Shown: piece by piece, positions 24,501 to 31,600 of the stretch
Layout of the letters: each line of letters begins with the position of its first letter
Position numbering within the stretch: the stretch's first letter is position 1
Origin: JAJPIG01 sp035531675
GTDB taxonomy: Bacteria; Desulfobacterota; Binatia; Binatales; Binataceae
Direction: 5' to 3'
DNA length: 35,925 nucleotides
Assembly: GCA_035531675.1 (NCBI GenBank)
Contig: DATKSL010000015.1
Span: 1-35,925 of the forward strand
Program-made: the position numbers and the translations under genes
Notes under the pieces: generated by a model
What the model saw: only the letters and a program-made list of their open reading frames with translations
Databases searched by the model: none
What the model was told of the DNA's origin: nothing

Positions 24501-25464
24501 CCTCAGCCGCAAAAGAATCAGTTTCCCGCAGCAAGTGTTTGGAACGAGCGGTACGACCAGTCCGAGGCGACGGGTGACGGTGACTAACCCGCGGGCTAAT
24601 CGACATCTTCCGGCGGTGCTGCTCGGGACCATCGCCGCCGCCGGCGATTTCGCGGTCGATAGCACCGGCAGCACCTGTACCAGCGGCTCGACGCTGGCCG
24701 CGAATTCGTCGTGCGTGATCGCGCTGACCTTTACGCCGACTGCGCTCGGCCTGCGCAGCGGAGGCCTCACGATCAGCGATGATGCGAGCAACGCTCCGCA
24801 GGTGGTAGCGCTGAGCGGGACGGGTATTGCTGGACACCTCGGTCTCAAACCGAGCGCGCTCTTTTTCGGAAAAGTCGTGATGGGGCTGGAAAAGGACATC
24901 GCGCTGACGCTGCGCAATCCCAATCGCGCGCCGCTGCAAATTACCGCGATCAGCTCCGGTCTTTCCGATTATCAGATCGGCTCGGGATGCGTAGGGGTGC
25001 TCCCGGCCGGAGCAAGCTGTGCCGTGATGGTTCATTTCGCGCCCTTGAGCGCCGGCCGCAAACTCACCACCCTGCAGATCGACGGCAACGCCGCGCACAG
25101 CCCGCGGGTCGTCAGGATGGTGGGCAGAGGGAAGATGCCGGTGCTGTCACGATGGCCAAGGATCGTGCGCTTCGGGCGCGCGCATGTCGGTGATGCGTCG
25201 GTGGTCCGGAGCATCAAGCTCACCAACCGCAGCCCGGTGGCGATCAACGTCGCGGCGCTGACTTCCAGCGACCAGGCTTTCGAGGCGGCGCCGACCTGCG
25301 TCGGCAGCCTCCCGCCGCACGCGGCCTGCACCTTCACGGTGAGCTTCAGGCCCGGCGCGCCCGGAACGATCGCCGCCCAGCTCGGCATCGTCGACGACGC
25401 CGCCCAAAGCCCGCAACTGGTGACCCTGAAGGGCGTCGGGATGTCGCCGTCTTCGCCCCCCTAA
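21553..25464 (+). CDS. Giant secreted Asp-box propeller protein with Thr-rich repeats and three ASH-like domains
   Basis: A 1303-residue exported protein. Residues 1 to about 34 are a signal peptide (hydrophobic 9-27). From about 105 to 850 there are some ten Asp-box blades (for example SSDLGASW, SPDGGASW, SLDGGLTW, STDGGASW, TADFGQSW, STDDGANW), as in sortilin/BNR propellers; the length suits one or two large propellers. Residues 852-979 are a Thr/Pro/Ala-rich linker with 28-residue tandem repeats, a likely O-glycosylated spacer. Three ASH/choice-of-anchor-D-type immunoglobulin-like domains follow (about 982-1093, 1094-1195, 1196-1303), each with paired Cys and an FGxxxxG-like start. No catalytic residues were seen; adhesion or surface scaffolding is the likely role. 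It ends in SPSSPP without a sorting motif. Confidence 0.88.
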   Translation: MSGKVRQIATALAIALAVGCLVSLVGAGTTHSSASRALSSPVRPPSDPALHLEQADYEFIRHGLYLGLPRSGYLNAVRATRRLRAGAQLAAVTMAAASNNAVSLLWTPIGPQPMVGEIENQFGGTTPLDNATGRVTAIAVDPRTADIFVGGAGGGVWRSSDGGVSFVPVFDSQPTQIIGAIAIDSTTTPNSTIYVGSGEGNEAIDSYYGLGVFKSSDLGASWTQLGGTTFNGMGIAALAIDPSHSPPHLFIALTDSLSAGRADPQMLEGNPGRQGLWYSPDGGASWSHVGAFFCSNCPANDVVVDPNNPNSVWAAIEWDDVYHSLDGGLTWTRACFTNDSPCSVPAGYGQIGRDSIALAAADPGTVYVMVGNVDGAAYAGFVKSTNNGASWSNGVVPSVTINGVTLDGSAAANTSQSYYDQALAVDPTDSSGSHVLFGGIGIYQSFNSGQTWSFLATGGTTHADQHAIVPLVQGGAMSGFLLGNDGGVYRYDSVANSFTGLNATLSLGQLQAIGPHPTLPSTALGGFQDNGTQLFTGTPGWQVVDGTDGGFTLFDPSDPTYAYHTYASPNALPAIAASTDGGASWQWLGPTNALTAILGFDFVNFYPPLAVDPAVPHRVLFGGALSIYVSTDGMFSWQLQGTVNATEPLQDLEFAPSDDTRAWALSLSSIGIGFQIFNTVQANCPDRPGCPNPGNPALWNEVTANLVKLFPPGFTTAQSQATGITPDPRNPSIAYLSLSGFTAVTHLGHIYRTADFGQSWSEDDGAGGAAPLPDVPTLRILVDRDDRTGNTLLAATDIGIFRSTDDGANWAPFNLGAIPAVPVFDIEQGLTGTIFAATHGRGAYLLSGPTPIPTDSPTPIPSPTATPTATATSTATITPTPTVTATKTATPTVTATKTATPTATITPTPTATATKTATPTATATATATSTATITPTPTVTATKTATPTATATKTATPTATITATPTTTATPTATVTPVATALSLSRKRISFPQQVFGTSGTTSPRRRVTVTNPRANRHLPAVLLGTIAAAGDFAVDSTGSTCTSGSTLAANSSCVIALTFTPTALGLRSGGLTISDDASNAPQVVALSGTGIAGHLGLKPSALFFGKVVMGLEKDIALTLRNPNRAPLQITAISSGLSDYQIGSGCVGVLPAGASCAVMVHFAPLSAGRKLTTLQIDGNAAHSPRVVRMVGRGKMPVLSRWPRIVRFGRAHVGDASVVRSIKLTNRSPVAINVAALTSSDQAFEAAPTCVGSLPPHAACTFTVSFRPGAPGTIAAQLGIVDDAAQSPQLVTLKGVGMSPSSPP
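24160..24483 (+). repeat. 84-bp (28-codon) tandem repeat encoding Thr-rich linker
   Basis: Three imperfect copies at 24160-24243, 24244-24327 and 24328-24411, plus a degenerate partial fourth to about 24483. The shared anchor GACCGCAACCATTACG starts at 24171, 24255 and 24339, exactly 84 bases apart. In protein terms each copy reads like TAT-S/P-TATITPTPT-V/A-TATKTATPT. The repeats are in frame, so copy-number change would only lengthen or shorten the linker. Confidence 0.9.
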
Positions 25465-25541
25465 ACGACGGTGGGAGAGCCTGGGCCGAGCCTCGCTCGT
25501 CGGCGGCTGTCTGTTCCGGTGGATACCTGTTTGCGTTTGGA

Positions 25542-25570
25542 TTGACTCCACGGGCCGGGGCAACTAGCTT
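25542..25570 (+). promoter_or_regulatory. Candidate promoter of the TetR-to-Pcs gene run
   Basis: TTGACT (25542-25547), a 17-base spacer and TAGCTT (25565-25570) would start transcription near 25577, 19 bases before the preferred TetR start at 25596. The -10 is weak. It sits in the gap after the giant propeller gene, where no terminator is clear. Confidence 0.35.
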
Positions 25571-25595
25571 CACTGCAACGGACGGAGCGGACAGT

Positions 25596-26249
25596 TTGGA
25601 CCGGGAAGAACGGCGGGCGCAGGTCCTGCGGCACGCCAAACGCATATTCGCCCGCAAGGGTTACCATCGTACCAACGTGGCGGATATCATTGCGCGGGCC
25701 CGCATCGCACGCGGCACCTTCTATCTCTATTTCCGCAACAAACGGGAGATTTTCGAGGTCTTGCTGGATCAGGCGCTGCGCGACCTTTCCGAGCGCATCC
25801 AGCGCATCCGGATGGCCGCCGAGGAGCCCAGCCCGCTCGACCAGTTGCGCGCCAACCTCGGCCGGGTGCTGGAATTTGTACTGATGGAGCGCGAGCTGAC
25901 CGATATCGTGCTGAATCACGCGGTCGGCTTCGATCGCGAACTCGACGCCAGAATTCTCGAGTTTTACGATCAGATCGCACACAAGATTCAGCGCTCGCTC
26001 GACCTGGGCGTGCAGATGGGGCTGGTGCGCCCGTGCGATACGCAGACCGCGGCCTGCTGCATCCTGGGCGCCGTCAAGGACGTGGTCGGGCAGCTTTCGC
26101 GCCGCCGGCGGCAGGACACGGATGTGATGGTGGAGGAGATTCTGAACTTCGGGCTGCGCGGGGTGGCGCGGCCGGAGCTGCTGGCCGCGGGGGCGGACGC
26201 CCTCAGGGCGGCGGCGGACGGCGAGCGGCATTGGAACGCGGTAAACTAG
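25596..26249 (+). CDS. TetR/AcrR-family transcriptional regulator
   Basis: A 217-residue regulator with the N-terminal TetR helix-turn-helix, seen as TNVADIIARARIARGTFYLYFRNKREIFEVLLDQ split over the recognition helices (about residues 26-60), and an all-helical ligand domain. The start is probably TTG 25596, because GGAG lies about 8 bases upstream. An earlier TTG at 25542 would fall inside the candidate promoter, and no ATG occurs before residue 70. The stop at 26249 is six bases before the HAD gene, and a perfect palindrome covers that junction, so the regulator may control the downstream genes and be co-transcribed with them. TetR regulators near lipid genes often sense acyl-CoA, but no ligand can be read here. 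Confidence 0.9.
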   Translation: MDREERRAQVLRHAKRIFARKGYHRTNVADIIARARIARGTFYLYFRNKREIFEVLLDQALRDLSERIQRIRMAAEEPSPLDQLRANLGRVLEFVLMERELTDIVLNHAVGFDRELDARILEFYDQIAHKIQRSLDLGVQMGLVRPCDTQTAACCILGAVKDVVGQLSRRRRQDTDVMVEEILNFGLRGVARPELLAAGADALRAAADGERHWNAVN

Positions 26250-26263
26250 ACTGACATGTCAGT
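26250..26263. promoter_or_regulatory. Perfect 14-bp palindrome at the TetR/HAD junction, candidate operator
   Basis: ACTGACATGTCAGT starts directly after the TetR stop and contains the ATG of the next gene. TetR proteins bind palindromes of about this size. One or two such palindromes are expected by chance in a window this long, so the case rests on position. Confidence 0.35.
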
Positions 26264-27047
26264 TCATCGAGCGAAACATCGCCCGCTCCGTGCCGCGCCG
26301 CGGGGCCTCGCCTTTTACGATCTCGACGGCACGCTGGTCGACTTCAACCTGGTGCATGCCGCGATTTTCATTGTCACCAATCTCGGCGAATGGACCGGCC
26401 GCGCCGCCTATCTCGCGAGTTTGCTGGCGCGTGCGCCCCAGCTTTACCGCGCCGAAAAGTTCGATCGCCGCCTGCTCAACGTGGTGATGTTCTCGGGGCT
26501 GCGCGGCGTCTCGTGCGACCGCCTGCGGGTGCTCGGCGAGGAGTACTGCGAGCGGGTGCTGTTCGATCGCATCTACACCCAGGCGCGCGAGCTGCTCGAG
26601 GGCAACCGCGCCGCCGGGCTGGAACCGGTGCTGGTCACCGGCTCGCCGGATTTCATCGTCGGGCCGCTGGCGCGCAAGCTGGGGGTGGCCGATTTCGCGG
26701 CCAACCGGATGGTCGCCAGCCGCGGCATCGTGACCGGCCGGCTGATGGCGCCGATCATGGCCAGTACCGAGAAGGCGACCTGGTGCGCGAGCTACGCCGA
26801 GGCGCGCGCGGTCGCGCTTGCCGACTGCTGGGGCTACGCGGATTCCTACTACGACCTGCCGTTTCTCGCTCCGCTCGGCCATCCGGTGGCGGTCAATCCG
26901 GACGAGCGGCTGGCGGCGACGGCGCTTAACCGGTACTGGCCGATCGTGCATTTCACGCGCGAAAAGGAGCGGCTTATTTCCTACGACAACCTGATGAGAA
27001 TCGGAAACTGGTTCTGGGGTACGGCTGATGGCGCGTCCCGAGGGTAA
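26256..27047 (+). CDS. HAD-superfamily phosphatase, subfamily IB
   Basis: A 263-residue HAD hydrolase. Motif I is D22-L-D24-G-T-L-V with nucleophile D22. Motif II is in LVTGSPDF (about residues 126-133), the conserved Lys is in STEKATW, and motif III is GYADSYYDLPFL. The cap pattern and length match the IB group (SerB-like), which includes lysophosphatidic/phosphoserine-type phosphatases and the HAD half of HAD-PlsC fusion proteins of actinobacteria. In this context it may dephosphorylate a lipid or polar phosphate made by the neighbouring enzymes (inference). It starts six bases after the TetR stop and overlaps the LarA-like gene by 20 bases, so it is translationally linked to both. Confidence 0.9.
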   Translation: MSVHRAKHRPLRAAPRGLAFYDLDGTLVDFNLVHAAIFIVTNLGEWTGRAAYLASLLARAPQLYRAEKFDRRLLNVVMFSGLRGVSCDRLRVLGEEYCERVLFDRIYTQARELLEGNRAAGLEPVLVTGSPDFIVGPLARKLGVADFAANRMVASRGIVTGRLMAPIMASTEKATWCASYAEARAVALADCWGYADSYYDLPFLAPLGHPVAVNPDERLAATALNRYWPIVHFTREKERLISYDNLMRIGNWFWGTADGASRG

Positions 27048-28668
27048 GCTCAAGGAGCTCAAGAGCGCCGAGCTCAAGCATGAGCCCGGCGCGCGCCGCG
27101 ACCTGGTGGTCACCATTAACCGGCGCTCGGAGCGGCGCCTGATCCCGTATGGCGAGGACTTCCTGTTCGAGAAGCTGCCAATCGGGACACGGGTGATCTA
27201 TCCGCCGCCGTCGCTCGATGCGCTGCCCGATCCCGACACCGCGATTCGCTATGCGCTGCTGCGTCCCGAGAACGCCGACCCGCTGTTCGCGCAGCTCAAT
27301 CCCAACATGCGCGTGACGATCGCGATCGACGATATCAGCCTGCCGCTGCCGCCGATGCGCCGGCCCGATATCCGCGAGCGGCTGCTCAATGCCGTGCTGC
27401 AGACGCTGGCCGACTACGGGGTCGACGACGTCCATCTGATCATCGCGAATTCGCTCCATCGGCGCATGACCGCCGCCGAAGTGCGGCGGATGGTCGGCGA
27501 GCGCGCCTTCAAGCAGTACTGGCCCGAGCGGCTCTACAACTTCGACGCCGAGAATCGCGCCGAGTTGTCGATGCTCGGCAAGACCGACCATGACGAAGAG
27601 GTATGGCTGTCGCGGCGCGCCGCCGAATCCGACCTGGTCATCTATCTGAATATCAACCTGGTGCCGATGGATGGCGGGCACAAGTCGGTGGCGGTCGGCT
27701 TGGCGCCGTATCAAAGCCTGCGCCATCACCATAACGCCGCCACGCTGCGCGATTCGCATTCCTACATGGATCCGACTCGCTCGGGACTGCATCGCTCGGC
27801 CAACCGGATGGGCCAGCTGGTCAACCGCGAGCTCAACGTCTTCACGATCGAGACCGCGGTCAACAACCGGATGTACGGCGGGATGCTGGATTTCCTGCAC
27901 AAGAACGAGGATCGCTTCACCGACTGGGATCGCACGCGCGTCAAGGGTTTCAAGTGGTCGATGCGCAATCTGTCGGACGATCTGCGTCGCAAGATCCTGC
28001 ACGGCTACTCCGCGCCCTACGGCATGACCGGAGTGTGGGCGGGCGAGACCGAGGCGGTGCACAAGAAGGCGCTAGCGCGCGTTTTTCAGCAGTACGCGGT
28101 GCCGGTCAAGGGCCAGTCCGACATCCTGATCGTCGGCGTGCCCTACATCTGTCCCTACAACGTCAACTCGATCATGAATCCGATCCTGGTGCAGTGCACC
28201 GGGCTCGGTTACCTGTTCAACATGTATCGCGGCAAGCCGCTGGTGAAGCCGGGCGGCACGGTGATCATCTGTCATCCGCTGCGGGATGAATTCCATCCCG
28301 AGCATCACCCGAGCTACATCGAGTTCTTCCATCGATGCCTCGCCGAGACCACCGACGCGGAGGTGCTGCAGCGCCAGTACGAGGCCGAGTTCGCGCGCAA
28401 CCCGACCTACATCCACATGTATCGCTACGGCCACGCCTATCACGGCGCCCATCCGTTCTACATGTGGTATTGGGGCGAGCCGGGCCGCCAGCACGTCGGA
28501 CGTGTGATCGCGGCGGGATGCGAAGAGCCGGAGGTGGCGAGGCGGATGGGATGGGAGCCGGCCGACACGCTCGATGAGGCGATCGCGATGGCGACCGCCG
28601 AGCAGGGGCGCAGCGCGACTATCACCTATCTGCATCTGCCGCCGCTGGTGATTGCGGATGTCGAGTAA
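27028..28668 (+). CDS. LarA/DUF2088-type protein (lactate-racemase-like N-terminal domain), 546 residues
   Basis: The N-terminal part follows the LarA pattern: IAIDDISLPLPP (98-109, like DxTRPxP), a helix LLNAVLQTLADYGV, IIANSLHRRMT (138-148, like AxGxHRxxT), LGKTDHDEE, and later VPMDGGHKSVAVGL, corresponding to the PHxxxGxxGGxKS loop. Beyond about residue 230 it extends well past ordinary LarA (about 420 residues) with an unfamiliar, Tyr/His-rich C-terminal half (GVPYICPYNVNSIMNP, MYRYGHAYHGAHPFYMWYWG). The loop His that binds nickel in true lactate racemase appears to be Met here, and no larB, larC or larE pincer-cofactor genes are nearby. It is therefore probably not a nickel racemase. It overlaps the HAD gene by 20 bases and the fusion-enzyme gene by 11. 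The function is unknown. Confidence 0.82.
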   Translation: MARPEGKLKELKSAELKHEPGARRDLVVTINRRSERRLIPYGEDFLFEKLPIGTRVIYPPPSLDALPDPDTAIRYALLRPENADPLFAQLNPNMRVTIAIDDISLPLPPMRRPDIRERLLNAVLQTLADYGVDDVHLIIANSLHRRMTAAEVRRMVGERAFKQYWPERLYNFDAENRAELSMLGKTDHDEEVWLSRRAAESDLVIYLNINLVPMDGGHKSVAVGLAPYQSLRHHHNAATLRDSHSYMDPTRSGLHRSANRMGQLVNRELNVFTIETAVNNRMYGGMLDFLHKNEDRFTDWDRTRVKGFKWSMRNLSDDLRRKILHGYSAPYGMTGVWAGETEAVHKKALARVFQQYAVPVKGQSDILIVGVPYICPYNVNSIMNPILVQCTGLGYLFNMYRGKPLVKPGGTVIICHPLRDEFHPEHHPSYIEFFHRCLAETTDAEVLQRQYEAEFARNPTYIHMYRYGHAYHGAHPFYMWYWGEPGRQHVGRVIAAGCEEPEVARRMGWEPADTLDEAIAMATAEQGRSATITYLHLPPLVIADVE

Positions 28669-31600
28669 CGGCAGCCAGAGCCGCGTCCGCGGCAGCGAGC
28701 AAATCGTGCTCGAGCAGGTGCTGCGCAAGCGCCGGCTGTTGCTGACCGGCTCGACCGGCTTCCTGGGCAAGGTCTTCCTGATGCTGCTGCTGCGGCATCA
28801 TCCGGAAATCGAGCGCGTCTACCTGCTGATACGCGGCGATCGCCGTGCGGCGCTGAGCCGCTTCCGGCGCGAGGTGCTCGATTCGCCGGTGATGGGTCCG
28901 CTGCGCGAGCATCTGGGCGAGCGCTTCGAGCGCTATGTCGCGGCCAAGCTGGCGGTGGTGCCCGGCGATATCACCGACCCGGGGCTGGTCACCGATGCGA
29001 CAGATCTGCCGCGCCGCGGAATCGATGCCGTGGTGCACTGCGCGGGCCTGGTCAACTTCGACGCCTCGCTGGAACGGGCGCTGTCGGTCAACACCCAGGG
29101 CGTCGCCAACGTCATCGAATTCTGCCGCCATCACGAGGCCGCGCTGCTCCACGTCTCGACCTGCTACGTGGCGGGCCGCGCCGACGGCCATCGCTACGAA
29201 GACGACCTGCCGTCGGATTGGTGTCCGAACGGGCGGCACGGATTCAACCTGCAGCGCGAGATCCGCGACGCCTTGGCGGCGGTCGCCAGAATCGAAGCGG
29301 AATCTCGCGACCAAGCGCATAACGCGGAGTTCCAGGCAGGCGACGACGAGCCGGACGACTCGGGCCGCCAGGTCCAGACCGAGACCCGGCGCAAGCGCTG
29401 GGTCGAGGAGCGCTTCAAGCAGGTCGGACGCGATCGCGCGCAAAGCTGGGGCTGGCCGAACACCTACAGCTACACCAAGAGCCTCGGCGAGCAGCTGGTG
29501 CTGGCCGCGCGCGGATCGATCACGGCGGTGGTGGTGCGGCCCTCGGTTATCGAGAGCGCACTCAGCGATCCATTTCCGGGCTGGAACCAGGGCGTCAACA
29601 CCAGCGCGCCGTTGACCTATCTCTCCGGCCGCGGCTACCGCTTTTACCCGGCCAAGGGCGAGCTGGTGCTCGACGTGCTGCCGGTCGACCTCGCCGCCCA
29701 CGCGATGATCCCGATTCTTGCCGCGCTGCTGCTGAAACGGCATGAGCCGGTCTATCAACTGTGCACCTCGGATCGGAATCCGCTGACGATGCGCCAGCTC
29801 GTCGAGCTGACCGCGCTTGGTAATCGACGCGAGCAGCAGCGCGCCGGCGGTGCGATGGCGAAGCTGGCGCCCCATTTCGAGGCCGTGGTGGTATCGCGCA
29901 CCACTTACGATCTGGTGAGCGGCGCGGCGCCGCAACTGCTGAAGCATCTGAGCGGATTCGCGCGCACGGTGTTTGGCGCCGGCTCGACCCGTGCCCGCGC
30001 GATCGAGCACAGTATCGACCGCCTGTGTGAGAACACCGAGCTGGCGCGCGAGATGGTCGAGGTTTATCGCCCTTACATCAGCGAGCTGAGCTACACCTTC
30101 CATTCGAAAAACGCGCGCGCGCTTTACGCCCGGCTGCGGCCCGCCGACGCCGCCTGCCATCCCTATCAGCCCGAGCGCATCGATTGGGCCGATTACTGGG
30201 TCAACGTGCATCTGCCGGGGCTGCGCCGGCACATCTTCGGCCAGCTCGAACTGCATACCCGCGGCCGTCCGCGCCTGCGTTCGCGCCATCGCACGCTGGT
30301 CGATCTGCTCGACTATGCGGCCGAGAATTTCGGCGGACATCCGGCGCTGCTGGCGCGCAAGCCGTCGGGCGATCGCAGCACGCTGAGCTACCGCGAGCTG
30401 CGCGACAGCGCGGCGCGGGCTGCCCTGATGCTGCGCGACCGCGGCGTCGAGACCGGCGATCGAGTGCTGCTGATCGGCGAAAACTCGCCGGCCTGGGTGA
30501 TCGCGTTTTTCGCCATCGTCAAGGCCGGCGCGATCGCGGTGCCGCTCGATCATAATATTTCGAGCGAAGAGCTGGCCGCGATCTGTGCGATCGCGCAGCC
30601 GCGCGCCGCGCTCTGCTCCTCGGCGGTGACTAGCCGGCTCGGCAGCGGACTCAAGCAGGCGGCCGGCGCGATCATCGAGCTGCAGATGGACGACTTGCAG
30701 CGGCCGTTCATCCTGCGCCGCAAAAGCATCGAGGATTTCCGTCCCGACCGCACCACGGTGGCGTCGATCGTTTTCACCTCCGGCACCACCGGCGCACCCA
30801 AGGGCGTGATGCTCACGCATGCCAACTTCACCGCCGAGGTCTCGATGCTGGCGCGGGTGTTTGCGCTCGACAGCGAAGACCTGGTGCTGTCGCTGCTGCC
30901 GCTGCATCACACCTTCGAGTTCACTTGCGGGATGCTGCTGCCGCTGGCCAGCGGATCGACCGTCGCCTATCCGCTGGGCGTCGACGCCGCCAATCTGGCC
31001 CGCACGCTGGCCGATCTGCGGCCGACCGCCCTGATTGGCGTGCCCGCGGTGTGGGAGGCGGTGCATCGGCGCATCGTCGACGACGTCGAGGCGCGCGGCC
31101 CGTTCTTCCATGCCGCCTTCGATCAGCTGCGAGCCTTCAATCGCCGCTTCGAAAAGGAATTTCAGGTCAACCTCGGTTCGGTGTTCTTTCGCCAGGCGCA
31201 TGCCGCGCTCGGCGGCCGTCTCAAGCTCACGGTCAGCGGCGGCGCCGCGTTGCCGCAGCGGGTGGCCGAGTTCTTCAACGATATCGGCATCCGCCTGCTC
31301 GAAGGCTACGGGATGACCGAGGCCGCGCCGGTGATCAGCACCGCGCGGCCCGACGAAACTCTGACGCCCGGCTCGGTCGGCAAGCCGCTGAGCGGAATCG
31401 AGGTGCGGCTGGACCGGGGCGAGGGTCCGGAGATCGGCGAGATCGTGGTGCGCGGCGCCAACCTGATGAGCGGTTACTTCCGCAACCCGACGGCGACCGC
31501 CGAGGTGCTCGAGGACGGCTGGCTCCGCACCGGCGACCTCGGCCGCTTCGACGACCAGGGCCGGCTCTATATCGTCGGGCGCGCCAAGGACGTGATCGTC

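Noticed and set aside
23107..25098. 663-codon minus-strand open frame
   Set aside because: Antisense to the giant Asp-box protein, with low-complexity Gly/Arg runs produced by the reverse of the Thr-rich repeat.
25542..25595. Longer TetR N-terminus from TTG 25542
   Set aside because: The extra 18 residues are not family-like, overlap the candidate promoter, and the later TTG has a GGAG site.
27028..28668. Assignment as a true lactate racemase (larA)
   Set aside because: The key loop His appears replaced, the protein is much longer than the family norm and the cofactor genes are missing nearby.
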